From CAWHJN01 sp963829705 (GTDB taxonomy: Bacteria; Bacteroidota; Rhodothermia; Rhodothermales; BA12): 64,000 bases of DNA. The DNA is taken from assembly GCA_963829705.1 (NCBI GenBank), contig CAWHJN010000005.1, forward strand, positions 1,550,001 to 1,614,000, given 5' to 3'. The notes beneath the pieces were generated by a model that made no database searches, was not told where the DNA came from, and was given only the letters and a program-made list of their open reading frames with translations. A program made the position numbers and the translations under genes. This document shows positions 15,819-25,723 of the stretch, one piece after another; position 1 is the first letter of the stretch; each line of letters begins with the position of its first letter.

Positions 15819-18317
15819 ATGGAAGCGCCGTGGGAAGAGATCGAAGCCGTTTTTGCCGAGGCGCTCTCGCGCGATGCCGCCGAGCGCAGCGCCTGGCTCC
15901 GAACCGCCTGCGCGGGACGGCCCGCCGTGCTGTGCGAAGTCGAGGCTATGCTGAGGGCGCACCAGCAGCCGCTCGGCATCGAGCCGCGCCTGCTGGCCGG
16001 AGACGAGCCCGCCGCGTCCAGTCCGCTGGTGGGGGCGCGTATCGGGCCGTACATACTGCTGGAATTGCTCGGCCACGGCGGGATGGGGAGCGTCTGGCTG
16101 GCCGCCCACGCCGATGGCGTGCTCGACCGGCGGGTGGCCGTCAAGCTCGTGCGGGTGCCCCACACCGTCGGAGAGGCCCGCGCGCTTCAGCAGCGCTTCG
16201 AGAGTGAGCGCCGCATCCTGGCCCGGCTCGAACACCCGGGCATCGTCCGGCTGCTCGAAGCGGGGACGGCCTCACCGGTGGAGGGTGCCGGCGGTGGCTA
16301 TCCGTATTTCGCCATGGACTACGTGGCGGGGCTGCCCATCACCGCCTATGCGGCCGCGCACACGCTTCCCCTTCGCGCCCGCCTGCGGCTGTTCGTAGAG
16401 GTCTGCGAGGCCGTCCACCACGCGCACCAGCGCCTCGTCATCCACCGCGACCTCAAGCCTTCCAACATCCTCGTCGCCGAGGACGACGCAGGCGCCGCGC
16501 ACGTCAAGTTGCTGGACTTCGGCGTGGCGCGGCTGCTGGACGACGATGCCGCGAGCCTGCGTACCGAGACCGGCCTGCGCCCCATGACGCGGGCCTACGC
16601 TGCTCCCGAGCAGATCCGCGGGGAAGGCGTAACGACAGCGGCAGATGTGTACGCCCTCGGGGTGGTGCTCTACGAACTGCTTACCGCGCAGCGCCCGTTC
16701 GACGCACCTACGGCGGCAGCACTCGAACATGCCATCCTCACGGTTTCTCCCGAGCGGCCCAGCGCCGTGCTCGCCCGTGCCGCCGCGCCCGTACCCGGCC
16801 TCGATCCGCACGGCCTGCGTGGCGATCTCGACGCCATCGTGCTGACCGCACTGCGAAAAGAGCCCGAGGCCCGCTACGCCTCGGCAGAAGCTTTTGCCGC
16901 CGACATCCACCGCCACCTCGGCGGGCATCCCGTGCGCGCACGGGCCCCGTCGGCGGCGTACCGGTTTGGCACGTTTGCCCGCCGCCACCGCGCGGGCGTC
17001 GCCGCTGCCGCACTGGCCGTCGTGCTGCTCGTCGGTTTCAGCGTCGTGCTCTCCGTGCAGCAGCGCGCCACGGTCCGCGAGCGCGACACGGCGCAGGCCA
17101 CGGCGCGCGTGCTCGAAGAACTTTTCGGAGCCGCCGACCCGTTCGCGGAGGAGCGCCTCGACACGCTCCGCATCTCTGATCTGCTGGCCCGAGGCGTCGA
17201 ACGGGCGCAGGAAGACCTGGCAGATGCGCCGCGCGTGCGTGCCCGGCTGCTCTACGTCATCGGGCGGTCGTACGTCCGGCTGGCGGCGCAGGCCGAGGCA
17301 GCCGGGCCGCTGACCGAGGCCGCCGCGCTCGCGCGGGCAGAAGACGACGCGGCGACGCTGGCGGGCAGCCTCACCGAACTGGCGGGCGTGCGGCAGGTGC
17401 AGTGGCACCTCGGCGAAGCCGAAGCGCTCGTCCGCGAGGCCCTGGCCCTCCCGGCCACGCACCGCGACCCACCTCTGACAGCCCGCGCCGAGCACGTGCT
17501 GGCGCTCACGCTGCTCAATGCCGGGCGGTCCGACGAGGCGGAGGCGGTGCTTCAGTCCTCGCTCGCGCGGCAACGCGCGCAGCCCAACGGCGACCGCACC
17601 GCCATCCTCATGGCCGAGCAGACGCTCGCACGGGCGCTGATCGATCAGCAGCGACATAGCGAGGCCGAGCGCCTTCTCCTCGACCTGCGCACGCGGTATG
17701 CCCGCCGGTTCGGGCCAGACGATGCCCGGCTCGTCGGCATCCTCAATCCGCTGACGTTCCTCTATCTGGCACAGGGCCGGATGGCCGAGGCGGAGGCCGT
17801 GGGGGCCGAGGCGGTGGCCCTCATGCGCGACGCCCAGCCCGGCAGCAGCGCGCTCAGTCAGACGCTTGCCACCTATGCCTCCGTGCTGCACCGGCAAAAA
17901 CGCCTCGACGAGTCGGAGGCGCTGCTCGTCGAGGCGATAGGCCTGCCATCGGCGCGCCCAGGGTCTCACGCTATCCCGCTGGGCACCCTCGCCTCAATCC
18001 GCGCCGAGCGGGGCGACCCCGCCGGGGCCATCGACGCGCAGCAGCAGGCCTTGCGATTGCTCCAGGCCGACACCACCTTCGCCGCCAGCGCCGCCACGAT
18101 TGGCTTCAGCCAGGTCAAACTGGCCGGGTTTTTACAAGACGCCGGGCGCTATGCCGAGGCGGAACCCCTGCTGCTCGCTGCCCTCGCTGCCGAACAGCAC
18201 GCCGGGCAGGAACAGCACCACGCCGCCGCGCGCGCCGCCGCTGCCCTCGTGGCTCTGTACGAAGCCTGGGGCCGCCCCGAAGAAGCCGCCCGGTGGCGCA
18301 CGACGCGCGGCAACTGA
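15819..18317 (+). CDS. Membrane Ser/Thr protein kinase with C-terminal TPR region
   Basis: A Hanks-type kinase of about 832 residues. Counting from an alternative GTG three bases upstream (15816), the glycine loop is GHGGMGSVW (residues 87-94 region), the ATP lysine is in RVAVKLV (Lys110), the catalytic loop is HRDLKPSN (Asp212) and the magnesium loop is DFG (234-236), followed by YAAPEQIRGE. One membrane helix (about 394-413, GVAAAALAVVLLVGFSVVLS) separates the cytoplasmic kinase from a roughly 400-residue helical TPR region (repeated A-x-ALxxA-like units such as GRMAEAEAVGAEAVALMRDA). A short N-terminal region of about 75 residues precedes the kinase. It is paired with the ECF sigma factor just upstream. 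Signal and targets are unknown. Confidence 0.93.
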   Translation: MEAPWEEIEAVFAEALSRDAAERSAWLRTACAGRPAVLCEVEAMLRAHQQPLGIEPRLLAGDEPAASSPLVGARIGPYILLELLGHGGMGSVWLAAHADGVLDRRVAVKLVRVPHTVGEARALQQRFESERRILARLEHPGIVRLLEAGTASPVEGAGGGYPYFAMDYVAGLPITAYAAAHTLPLRARLRLFVEVCEAVHHAHQRLVIHRDLKPSNILVAEDDAGAAHVKLLDFGVARLLDDDAASLRTETGLRPMTRAYAAPEQIRGEGVTTAADVYALGVVLYELLTAQRPFDAPTAAALEHAILTVSPERPSAVLARAAAPVPGLDPHGLRGDLDAIVLTALRKEPEARYASAEAFAADIHRHLGGHPVRARAPSAAYRFGTFARRHRAGVAAAALAVVLLVGFSVVLSVQQRATVRERDTAQATARVLEELFGAADPFAEERLDTLRISDLLARGVERAQEDLADAPRVRARLLYVIGRSYVRLAAQAEAAGPLTEAAALARAEDDAATLAGSLTELAGVRQVQWHLGEAEALVREALALPATHRDPPLTARAEHVLALTLLNAGRSDEAEAVLQSSLARQRAQPNGDRTAILMAEQTLARALIDQQRHSEAERLLLDLRTRYARRFGPDDARLVGILNPLTFLYLAQGRMAEAEAVGAEAVALMRDAQPGSSALSQTLATYASVLHRQKRLDESEALLVEAIGLPSARPGSHAIPLGTLASIRAERGDPAGAIDAQQQALRLLQADTTFAASAATIGFSQVKLAGFLQDAGRYAEAEPLLLAALAAEQHAGQEQHHAAARAAAALVALYEAWGRPEEAARWRTTRGN

Positions 18318-18344
18318 CTTGGTCTTCAGGGGCTATTACAAACG

Positions 18345-18379
18345 CGTAGGGGCGGATCTTTTTACGACCCGCCCCTACG
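18345..18379. repeat. REP-like hairpin (CGTAGGGGCGG) between convergent genes
   Basis: CGTAGGGGCGG (18345-18355) and its exact reverse complement CCGCCCCTACG (18369-18379) form an 11-bp perfect stem with a 13-nt T-rich loop. The element lies between the convergent kinase and lon genes. The 'GTAGGGGCG' core is a sequence seen in dispersed REP-like elements of many unrelated bacteria (from memory). Here it may also act as a transcription terminator for both flanking genes. Confidence 0.65.
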
Positions 18380-18403
18380 ACAGCGTTCACGAGCTTCTGT
18401 GGC

Positions 18404-20909
18404 TCAGTTCACCACCACGTCCGGCGTTTCCACGTGGCCGTTGGCGACGGGCTTCTTCTCGGCGTCCGGGATGCGGAAGAACGCTTCAGGGTCGCGCACG
18501 GGTTCGTCTTCCAGCACCTCTTTCAGTACCTCCTCCATGCGCGTGGCGTACTTCACGTCCAGCCCTTCGAGCGCGCCGTCCTTGATCTCCTTGACGTCCT
18601 TCTCGTTGCGGACGGGCAGCATCACGGTTTCGATACCCGCGCGGCGGGCGGCGAGGACTTTCTCCTTGATGCCGCCGACGGGCAGCACCAGCCCGCGCAG
18701 CGTGATCTCGCCCGTCATGGCCGTGTGGTTCCGCACGCGGCGCTGCGTGTAAATCGACACCAGCGCCGATAGCATCGCCACGCCCGCGCTCGGCCCGTCT
18801 TTCGGGATCGCGCCCGCGGGCACGTGAACGTGGACGTCCCAGTAGCGGAAGGCGTCGAACGGGATGCCGAGGCTGTCGGCGTGGGCTTTGACGTACGAGA
18901 ACGCGGCCTGCGCGCTCTCGCGCATCACGTCGCCGAGTTGTCCGGTGAGCACCAGCCGGCCCGAGCCGCGCGCGACGCTTGCCTCGATAAAGAGGATGTC
19001 GCCGCCCACGGGCGTCCACGCCAGTCCCGTCGCCACGCCGGGCACCTCGGTGCGCTCGGCGGTGTCGGAGAAAAAGCGTCGGCTCTTGAGGTACGTCTCC
19101 ACGTCGCTTTTCTCGACGGCCACCTTGTCGGCGTTGCCGCGCGCCACCTGCGCCGCCACGCCACGCGCGACGGATCCGATGGTGCGCTCCAACTGCCGCA
19201 CGCCCGACTCGCGGGTGTACCCGTCGATGATTTCGACGAGGGCTTCCTCCGAAATCGTGAGCTGCCCTTCGTCCAGGCCGTTGCGCTCGATCTGGCGCGG
19301 CAGGAGGTACTTCTGGGCGATGTTGAGCTTTTCTTCGAGCGTGTACCCGGTGATCTCGATCATCTCCATGCGATCCCGCAGAGGCGCGGGGATCTGCTCG
19401 ACGTAGTTCGCCGTGGCGATGAAGAGCACCTTCGACAGGTCGTAGTCGAGTTCGAGGTAATGGTCGTTGAAGGCGTGGTTCTGCTCGGGATCGAGGATTT
19501 CGAGCAGCGCCGACGACGGATCGCCACGAAAGTCGGAGCCGAGCTTGTCGACCTCGTCGAGGATGAAGACGGGGTTGGCCGTCCCGGCTTTCTTCAACCC
19601 CTGGATGATGCGGCCCGGCAGGGCGCCGACGTACGTGCGGCGGTGGCCGCGCATCTCGGCTTCGTCGCGCACGCCGCCCAGCGACATCCGCGCGAACTCA
19701 CGCCCGAGCGCCCGGGCAATCGACTTGCCGAGGCTCGTCTTGCCCACGCCCGGCGGCCCGTAGAAGCACAGGATCGGCGCCTTCATGTCGCCTTTGAGCT
19801 TCAGCACGGCGAGGTATTCGAGGATGCGTTTTTTGACCTGCTCCAGCCCGTAGTGGTCTTCGTCGAGGATCTCCTCGGCGCGGTTGAGGTCGAGGTGGTC
19901 CTCGGTCGTCTCCATCCACGGCAGGTCGAGAATCCAGTCGATGTAGTTGCGCGTGACGGCGTAATCGGGGGCCATCGGGTTCATCCGGCCCAGCTTGTCG
20001 AGTTCTTTGTCGACGGTTTTACGGGCGTGCTCGGGAAGGTCTTTTTCCTGGGCGCGCTCGCGCAGTTCGACCATCTCGGAGGTGTTGCCCTCGCCTTCGC
20101 CGAGTTCGTCCTGGATGGCCTTGAGCTGCTGGCGGAGCAGGTACTCGCGCTGCTGCTTGTCCACGTCCGTCTTGACCTTCGAGCGGATCTCCTCGCTCAG
20201 GCGCAGCACCTGGATTTCGCGCTTGAGGTGGTCGGTGACGAGGTCGGCGCGCTCGACGAGGCTGTCGGTTTCGAGCAGCTGCTGCTTCGGCTCGACCTCG
20301 ATCTGGAGGTTGGAGGCGATGAAATGGATGAGGAACGTCGGCGAGTCGATGTTCTGAATCGCGTAGGCGGCCTCGCTGGGCAGGTGCGGCGAGAGGTTGA
20401 CGATCTGGATCGCCAGCTCCTTGATCGAGCGGATGCGGGCCTCGACCTCGACGCGGTCGGACTCGTCGCTCGGCTCGCTGAGGGCCTTGCACGCGCGCGC
20501 GCAGGTACGGCTGCTCCTGCACGTACTCCTCGACCTCGAAGCGCCGCTTGCCCTGGATGACGATGCTCTTGGAGCCGTCGGGCATCTTGATGAGCTTCAA
20601 AATCGTGGCGACCGTCCCATGTTCGTACAGGTCGTCTACGCCGGGGTCTTCGACCTCCGCATCCCGCTGCGCGACGACGCCGATGAGCTTGTCGGACGAA
20701 AAGGCGTCTTTGACGAGCTTCAAACTCGCGTCGCGCCCGACGGTGATCGGCAGCACGACGCCGGGGAAAAGGACGGTGTTGCGAAGCGTCAGGATGGGCA
20801 GTTCGACGGGAATGTCGGACTGCTGCATCTCCTGCTCTTCGTCGCGCGTGGGGAGGGGAATGCTCTGTTCGGGATCGTCAGGAGCAAAGAAGAAAGGTTG
20901 GATTGGCAT
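18404..20909 (-). CDS. lon: ATP-dependent Lon protease (frameshifted in this sequence)
   Basis: Lon degrades misfolded and regulatory proteins in the cytoplasm. Repairing one frameshift gives about 834 residues, normal for the family. The N-terminal LON domain starts LPILTLRNTVLFPGVVLPIT. Walker A is GPPGVGKTSLGKS, Walker B is FILDEVDKLG, and the Ser-Lys dyad lies in PKDGPSAGVAM and GIKEKVLAARRAG. The frame breaks in an alternating GC run near 20488-20502: the N-terminal part ends RRFEVEEYVQEQPYLRAR and the other frame resumes KALSEPSDESDRVEVEARI, so one base is extra or two are missing. The parts are open as 20019-20909 and up to 18404. Because lon is a conserved housekeeping gene, a sequencing or assembly error is the likelier explanation. 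Confidence 0.92.
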
Positions 20910-21146
20910 GTATCAGTAGGATAGGACGGGGGCAGCACGCCAGCCCGTCAGGGGGATACCTGCACGAACGGAGCCGTGCGGGGTGCCCGTTCCAACGCAA
21001 CCCTTTTGCCAAACGTGCTTCTGGAAGGTTTGCTGACAGAGTGGCGGGGAAGTGCGCCGACTGGCGCGTGGTGATGAAGCCGAGGTTGCCTCATCGCCGC
21101 TCCCCTGCTTTTCGCGCTCGAAAACAAGGACCTCTTCCTTCACCGT

Positions 21147-22655
21147 TCACCCCTTTCCCAGCACCCGTTGCAGCGTCGCGTCCACCTCCTCGATGCGGAA
21201 AGGCTTGGACAGAATGGCCGTGACGACGTTGTCGACTGCGCCGGGCTCGGTGTCGCCGCTGAGGAGGATGATGGGCAACTCGGGGCGGCGGAGGCGCAGC
21301 TTTTCGGCGAGCGTGCGGCCGTTCATCTCGGGCATCCCCAGATCCGTGATGACGGCGTCGTAGGGCGCGCGGGCCTCCTCGGCGAGGGCTGCGCGCCCGT
21401 TGTCCACCACGGTAACGTCGTGGCCGCGGCGGCGCAGCAGCTTCGAGAGCACGTTGCTCACCATCGGCTCGTCGTCCACCACCAGCACGCGCGCGGCGCT
21501 GCGGGTCGTCGCCACGCTTTCGGTGGGACGCTCGGCTTCTTTCGTGGTGGCGAGCGGGAAGCTGATCTGGAAAATCGTCCCCTTTCCCAGCTCCGACGTC
21601 ACCTCGATGCGGCCTTCGTGGGCCTGGATGATGCCGTACGCCACCGCGAGGCCCATGCCCGTGCCCTGCTCGCCTTTGGTGGTGAACATCGGCTCGAAGA
21701 TGCGCGCTTGCACCTCGGGCTTCATCCCCGTGCCGCTGTCCTGCACGCCCACGTACACCTCGGAGCGCAGCGTGTCGTGGTCGCACACGAGCCGCAGCCG
21801 CCCGCCGCGCGGCATCGCCTGGACGGCGTTGAGCACGAGGTTGACGAACACCTCGCGCAACTCGCTGCCCGAGCCTTTGATGGGCGGGACGGTGTTGAGC
21901 TGCGTGTAGAGTTCGATCTGGATGCCACGCCGCCGCGGCTCGTTGAACCAGTACGGGCGGGTGAGCGTGATGGACTCGTTGAGCAACTCACGCAGATCCA
22001 GCGGCTTGAACTCGACTTCCTTCTCCTGCCGCACGAACCGCTGGATACGCCCGACGATCTCGGCTCCGTCGAGGGCGGCACGCTCGATGGTGTCTACGTG
22101 CTCGCGGAGGTCGGCGTGATCGCGGTAGGGGGCGAGGTCTTTGAGCAACTCGGCGTGGCCGAGGACGCCGCTGAGGAGGTTGTTGAAGTCGTGCGCGATG
22201 CCCATCGTCATGCGGCCCAGCGTTTCCATGCGGTGGCGGCGCGTCTGCGCGAGCATCCAGGAGGCGGGTTCGGCCAGCGCCTCGCCTGTCACGCTGACGG
22301 CCACGACGGCGCGCGGCTCGAGGGCGTAGACGGGCACGAAGTGCAGCAGCACCGGCACGGGCGCGTCGCGCTCGGCGCGCTCGACGCTCATCACCTGGTG
22401 CGTGACGAGCGTGCCCTGTGCGGCTTCGGCGAGGCACTGCCGGGCCGCCGTCTGGTCGGCGGTGAGCAGGTGGATCCAGGCGTCGTCTTCGCCGCCGAGC
22501 AGGTGCTTCCACGCAGGATCGCGGTAGGTGGCGCGACCGTCCGGGCTGAACGACGCAGCCAGCACTTCCGCCGCGACCACGGGGTCGGAATGGGCTGAAT
22601 CGGGCTCCACGGGCACGGGGGAAAAAACGGGCGGACGGGGAAGCTCTCGGAGCAT
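21147..22655 (-). CDS. Hybrid sensor histidine kinase / response regulator
   Basis: A 502-residue soluble hybrid two-component protein. An N-terminal PAS-like region (about 1-135) precedes the H-box MGIAHDFNNLLSGVLGHAEL with the phospho-accepting histidine. HATPase motifs are VFVNLVLNAVQAMP (N box), VQDSGTGM (G1) and GEQGTGMGLAVAYGI (G2). A C-terminal receiver domain has VLVVDDEP, the phospho-Asp in ITDLGMPEMNG, LLSGD and LSKPF. No membrane helix is present, so it senses an internal signal or a partner. No DNA-binding output is encoded. It is divergent from cystathionine beta-synthase with only 56 bp between starts. Confidence 0.94.
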   Translation of the reverse strand: MLRELPRPPVFSPVPVEPDSAHSDPVVAAEVLAASFSPDGRATYRDPAWKHLLGGEDDAWIHLLTADQTAARQCLAEAAQGTLVTHQVMSVERAERDAPVPVLLHFVPVYALEPRAVVAVSVTGEALAEPASWMLAQTRRHRMETLGRMTMGIAHDFNNLLSGVLGHAELLKDLAPYRDHADLREHVDTIERAALDGAEIVGRIQRFVRQEKEVEFKPLDLRELLNESITLTRPYWFNEPRRRGIQIELYTQLNTVPPIKGSGSELREVFVNLVLNAVQAMPRGGRLRLVCDHDTLRSEVYVGVQDSGTGMKPEVQARIFEPMFTTKGEQGTGMGLAVAYGIIQAHEGRIEVTSELGKGTIFQISFPLATTKEAERPTESVATTRSAARVLVVDDEPMVSNVLSKLLRRRGHDVTVVDNGRAALAEEARAPYDAVITDLGMPEMNGRTLAEKLRLRRPELPIILLSGDTEPGAVDNVVTAILSKPFRIEEVDATLQRVLGKG

Positions 22656-22711
22656 GGCGCGTATCTTCGGCGCCCACTCTGCAATGCTTCAAGATACTAC
22701 GGTTCTCCTCT

Positions 22712-24121
22712 ATGTGGTTTGACAGCGTGCTCGACACCGTCGGGCAGACGCCCCTCGTGCGCTTCAACAAACTCTTCGCGCACCTGCCGGTGACGGTGCT
22801 CGCCAAGGTCGAATTCTTCAATCCTGGCGGCTCGGTCAAAGACCGCATCGGCGTGGCGATGATCGAGGCTGCCGAGCGCGACGGACGCCTCAAGCCGGGC
22901 GGGACGATCATCGAGGGCACGAGCGGCAACACGGGTGCCGGCCTCGCCATCGCCGCTATCGCGAAGGGCTACACGTGCATCTTCACGACGACGGACAAGC
23001 AGAGTCAGGAGAAAGTGGACGTGCTGCGCGCCTTCGGGGCCGAAGTCATCGTCTGCCCCACGGCCGTCGCCCCGGACGATCCGCGCTCGTACTACTCCGT
23101 CGCCCGCCGCCTCGCCACCGAGATTCCCAACGCCGTCTATCTCAACCAGTACGACAACCCCGCCAACGCCGAGGCGCATTACCAGACGACCGGGCCGGAA
23201 CTGTGGGAAGGGACCGAGGGCCGCATCACGCACTACGTCGCGGGTGCGGGCACGGGCGGTACCATCAGCGGCGCGGCGCGCTACCTCAAAGAGCAGAACC
23301 CCGAGGTGCAGGTCATCGGCGTCGATCCGTACGGGTCGGTCTACCACAAATACTTCCACACGCGCGCGTTCGACGAGAAGGAGATCTACCCGTACCTCAT
23401 CGAGGGCGTCGGCGAGGACATCCTGGCCGAGAACATGGACTTCGACCTCGTGGACGATTACGTGCAGGTCGACGACAAGACGGCGATGCAGATGACGCGG
23501 CGGCTGGCGCGCGAGGAAGGCTTGTTCGTGGGGCAGTCGTGCGGGATGGCCGTCGCGGGCGCGATCCAGTGGCTGGAGGCGCACCAGGCCGATCTCAAGC
23601 CCTCCGATGTCGTCGTCGTGGTGCTGCCGGATTCGGGCTTTCGCTATCTCTCGAAAACCTACAACGACGCCTGGATGCAGGGCCACGGCTTTCTCGAAAA
23701 GCGCGCCGTGCTCACCGCCGAGACGGTCATGGCGCGGCGGCGGGCGCGGGGGACGGCCCTCGTCAAGGCCGCGCCGTCGGACACGCTGGGCGCGGTCATC
23801 GCCGTCATGGCCGAGCACGGCATCTCGCAGATGCCCGTCTTCGACGGCGACGAGCTGGTGGGCAGCCTCAACGAGTCGGTGATCCTGTCGAGCCTGATCG
23901 CCTCGCCCGAGGCGCGCGAGACGCCCGTGCGCGACGTGATGGGCGATCCGTTTCCCGTGGTGCCGCCCACGCTGCACCTCGAACACCTCACCGCGTACCT
24001 TGACGAGCCCACGGGTGCCGTGCTCGTGCATCCTGCGGGCGACGACGGCTACGGCATCCTCACCAAGAGCGACCTCATCTCCGTGCTCGCCCAAGCGGGC
24101 CGCACCGCCGTCGAGGCGTGA
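22712..24121 (+). CDS. Cystathionine beta-synthase (PLP domain plus CBS pair)
   Basis: A 469-residue enzyme condensing serine (or activated serine) with homocysteine, or closely related cysteine synthase chemistry. The PLP lysine is Lys43 in NPGGSVKDR; EGTSGNTGAGLA binds substrate and GAGTGGTISGAARYL binds the PLP phosphate. After about residue 340 two CBS modules follow (LVKAAPSDTLGAVIAVMAEH, QMPVFDGDELVGSL; and VRDVMGDPFPVV), the architecture of cystathionine beta-synthase rather than short CysK. CBS domains usually sense adenosyl ligands. The start codon has no Shine-Dalgarno sequence and follows TTCTCCTCT. Confidence 0.9.
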   Translation: MWFDSVLDTVGQTPLVRFNKLFAHLPVTVLAKVEFFNPGGSVKDRIGVAMIEAAERDGRLKPGGTIIEGTSGNTGAGLAIAAIAKGYTCIFTTTDKQSQEKVDVLRAFGAEVIVCPTAVAPDDPRSYYSVARRLATEIPNAVYLNQYDNPANAEAHYQTTGPELWEGTEGRITHYVAGAGTGGTISGAARYLKEQNPEVQVIGVDPYGSVYHKYFHTRAFDEKEIYPYLIEGVGEDILAENMDFDLVDDYVQVDDKTAMQMTRRLAREEGLFVGQSCGMAVAGAIQWLEAHQADLKPSDVVVVVLPDSGFRYLSKTYNDAWMQGHGFLEKRAVLTAETVMARRRARGTALVKAAPSDTLGAVIAVMAEHGISQMPVFDGDELVGSLNESVILSSLIASPEARETPVRDVMGDPFPVVPPTLHLEHLTAYLDEPTGAVLVHPAGDDGYGILTKSDLISVLAQAGRTAVEA

Positions 24122-24248
24122 CGGCAAGCGCCATCGTCCGATCCGGACGCAATGCGTCAAGGGCGCATTGACGAGGGCGCGACACGGCACGCCCTTTCAT
24201 CCACGTTTCTGCGTTCCACGTTTCCACTTCCGACCTCCAAAATTCCCC

Positions 24249-24578
24249 ATGTCCGACGACCCCATCGACGCCCAGGAGCATCAGCAGCCCCAACTCAACA
24301 TCGAACTCAGCGAGAAGATGGCCGAGGGCGTGTACTCGAACCTCGTCATGATCGCGCACTCGCCCGAGGAGTTCATCCTCGACTTTATCCGCGTGATGCC
24401 CGGTTTGCCGCAGGCCAAAGTCAAGAGCCGCATCATCGTGACGCCGCAGCACGCCAAGCGGCTGCTGCACGCGCTCGAAGACAACATCAGCCGCTACGAG
24501 CGTGCCTACGGCGACATCGAGGAGGTGACGATGCCCAGCGACGGCTTCCACTTCGGCGGGCCGGGTGGCGTGGCGTAA
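24249..24578 (+). CDS. DUF3467 domain-containing protein
   Basis: A 109-residue soluble protein of the DUF3467 family, common in Bacteroidota and of unknown function. Family hallmarks are LNIELSEKMAEGVYSNLVMI, AHSPEEFILDFIRVMPGLPQ, AKVKSRIIVTPQHAKRLL and a C-terminal helix around LEDNISRYERAYGDI. The ATG at 24249 follows a strongly pyrimidine-rich leader (TTCCACTTCCGACCTCC...). A stem-loop just after its stop may terminate transcription. Confidence 0.93.
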   Translation: MSDDPIDAQEHQQPQLNIELSEKMAEGVYSNLVMIAHSPEEFILDFIRVMPGLPQAKVKSRIIVTPQHAKRLLHALEDNISRYERAYGDIEEVTMPSDGFHFGGPGGVA

Positions 24579-24591
24579 GCAGGTCAGCTGC

Positions 24592-24621
24592 GTTTGTTGG
24601 GTTTCGCAACCACCAGCAAAC
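24592..24621. terminator. Candidate stem-loop between convergent DUF3467 and LptF/LptG-type genes
   Basis: GTTTGTTGG (24592-24600) pairs with CCAGCAAAC (24613-24621) with one G-T wobble, loop GTTTCGCAACCA. It lies in the 59-bp gap between two convergent stop codons. There is no strong T-run, so it is a weak terminator candidate. Confidence 0.35.
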
Positions 24622-24637
24622 CTGCCCTTAACCCACC

Positions 24638-25723
24638 TCACTTTCTCGCCGCCAGCAGCACGAGAACGGTCAGCGCGGCGAAGATCGCGTGGGGGAGCCA
24701 GGCGGCCATCAGGGGCGAGAGCGCGCCGGTGGTGCCGAAGGGCTCGATGAGCTTCTGCGCGGCGAGGTAGAGAAAGGCCGCGAACAGGCCGAGGGCGAAC
24801 GTGATGGCCGCGCCGCCGCGCCGCCGGGGAGCCGCCAGTGGCAAGGCGAGCACGATGAGCACGAGGTGCGCGAACGGGTAGGAGAACTTGCTCAGGTACG
24901 CCACCTGCGAGGCGGCCACGTTGCCCGAGCCTGTCCGTTCGAGTTGGGCGAGGTAGTCGCGCGCTTCGGGGATCGTCATGCCCTCGACGTCGCGCTCCGA
25001 CTGCGCGAGGTTGACGGGGAGGACGTTCAGCACGGTGTCGATCTGATCCACGTGGCGCATCGTGAGCACGCCGCCGGGCGCGAAGGCGCGGCGCGTCACG
25101 TCTTCGAGCCGCCACCGCTCGCCGGATTCGTCCCACGCGATGCGCGAGGCGTCGAGGCGTTCGCGCAGTGTCGTCCCGTCGTAGGTCAGCAGCGAGACGC
25201 GGTAGCCGATGCGCTGGTCGTGGTCGTAGAAGCCGACCGTCAGGAAGCTGCCCGGCGCGTTCTGGCGGTGCAGGTCGCTGACCTCGATGGGGCCCTGGTC
25301 GTTTTTGAGGTACTGCTGGTCGTACGCCAGCACGATACGCTGCGCGCGCGGGACGACGTAGCCACCCAGCCCGTACAGCGCCGCCGTCACCACCACGCCC
25401 GCCAGCACGTACGGCACGAGCAGCCGGTAGAGCGATACGCCGCTCGATTGCAGTGCCATCACGGCCAGCTGGTTCGAGAGCCGGTTCGTCACATACACCG
25501 CCGCCAGAAACAGCGACAGCGGCGACGTCAACCGGATGATCTCGGGCGTGAAGGCGGGGTAGTAGATGCGGAAGATCTCGCTCAACTCTGCCCCGCGATC
25601 CAGGAAATCGTCCACGTATTCGAGGTAGTGGAGGACGATGAAAAACACCACGAGCGCGCCGACGAACAGCACATAGCCCGCCAGCAGGCGGCGCAATAGG
25701 TGACGGTCGAAGGTGGTGAACAC
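24638..25723 (-). CDS. LptF/LptG (YjgP/YjgQ) family permease
   Basis: A 361-residue inner-membrane permease subunit of the lipopolysaccharide export ABC transporter. Six membrane helices are visible: three N-terminal (RLLAGYVLFVGALVVFFIVL; PLSLFLAAVYVTNRLS; LVPYVLAGVVVTAALYGLGG) and three C-terminal (FAHLVLIVLALPLAAP; AITFALGLFAAFLYLAA; LMAAWLPHAIFAALTVLVLL). They flank a periplasmic jellyroll region, the family layout. The best start is the GTG at 25723 (VFTTFDRHLLRRLLAGY); the open frame continues upstream without similarity. It cooperates functionally with LptD encoded at 28-30.7 kb. It is divergent from sucC. Confidence 0.92.
   Translation of the reverse strand: MFTTFDRHLLRRLLAGYVLFVGALVVFFIVLHYLEYVDDFLDRGAELSEIFRIYYPAFTPEIIRLTSPLSLFLAAVYVTNRLSNQLAVMALQSSGVSLYRLLVPYVLAGVVVTAALYGLGGYVVPRAQRIVLAYDQQYLKNDQGPIEVSDLHRQNAPGSFLTVGFYDHDQRIGYRVSLLTYDGTTLRERLDASRIAWDESGERWRLEDVTRRAFAPGGVLTMRHVDQIDTVLNVLPVNLAQSERDVEGMTIPEARDYLAQLERTGSGNVAASQVAYLSKFSYPFAHLVLIVLALPLAAPRRRGGAAITFALGLFAAFLYLAAQKLIEPFGTTGALSPLMAAWLPHAIFAALTVLVLLAARK

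Noticed and set aside
18824..20560. A 578-codon plus-strand open frame opposite lon
   Set aside because: Antisense of Lon; no signatures of its own.
18404..20909. Two separate genes for the Lon N-terminal and protease parts
   Set aside because: The two frames meet at one dinucleotide run and join into a single normal-length Lon; split lon genes are not known in this form.
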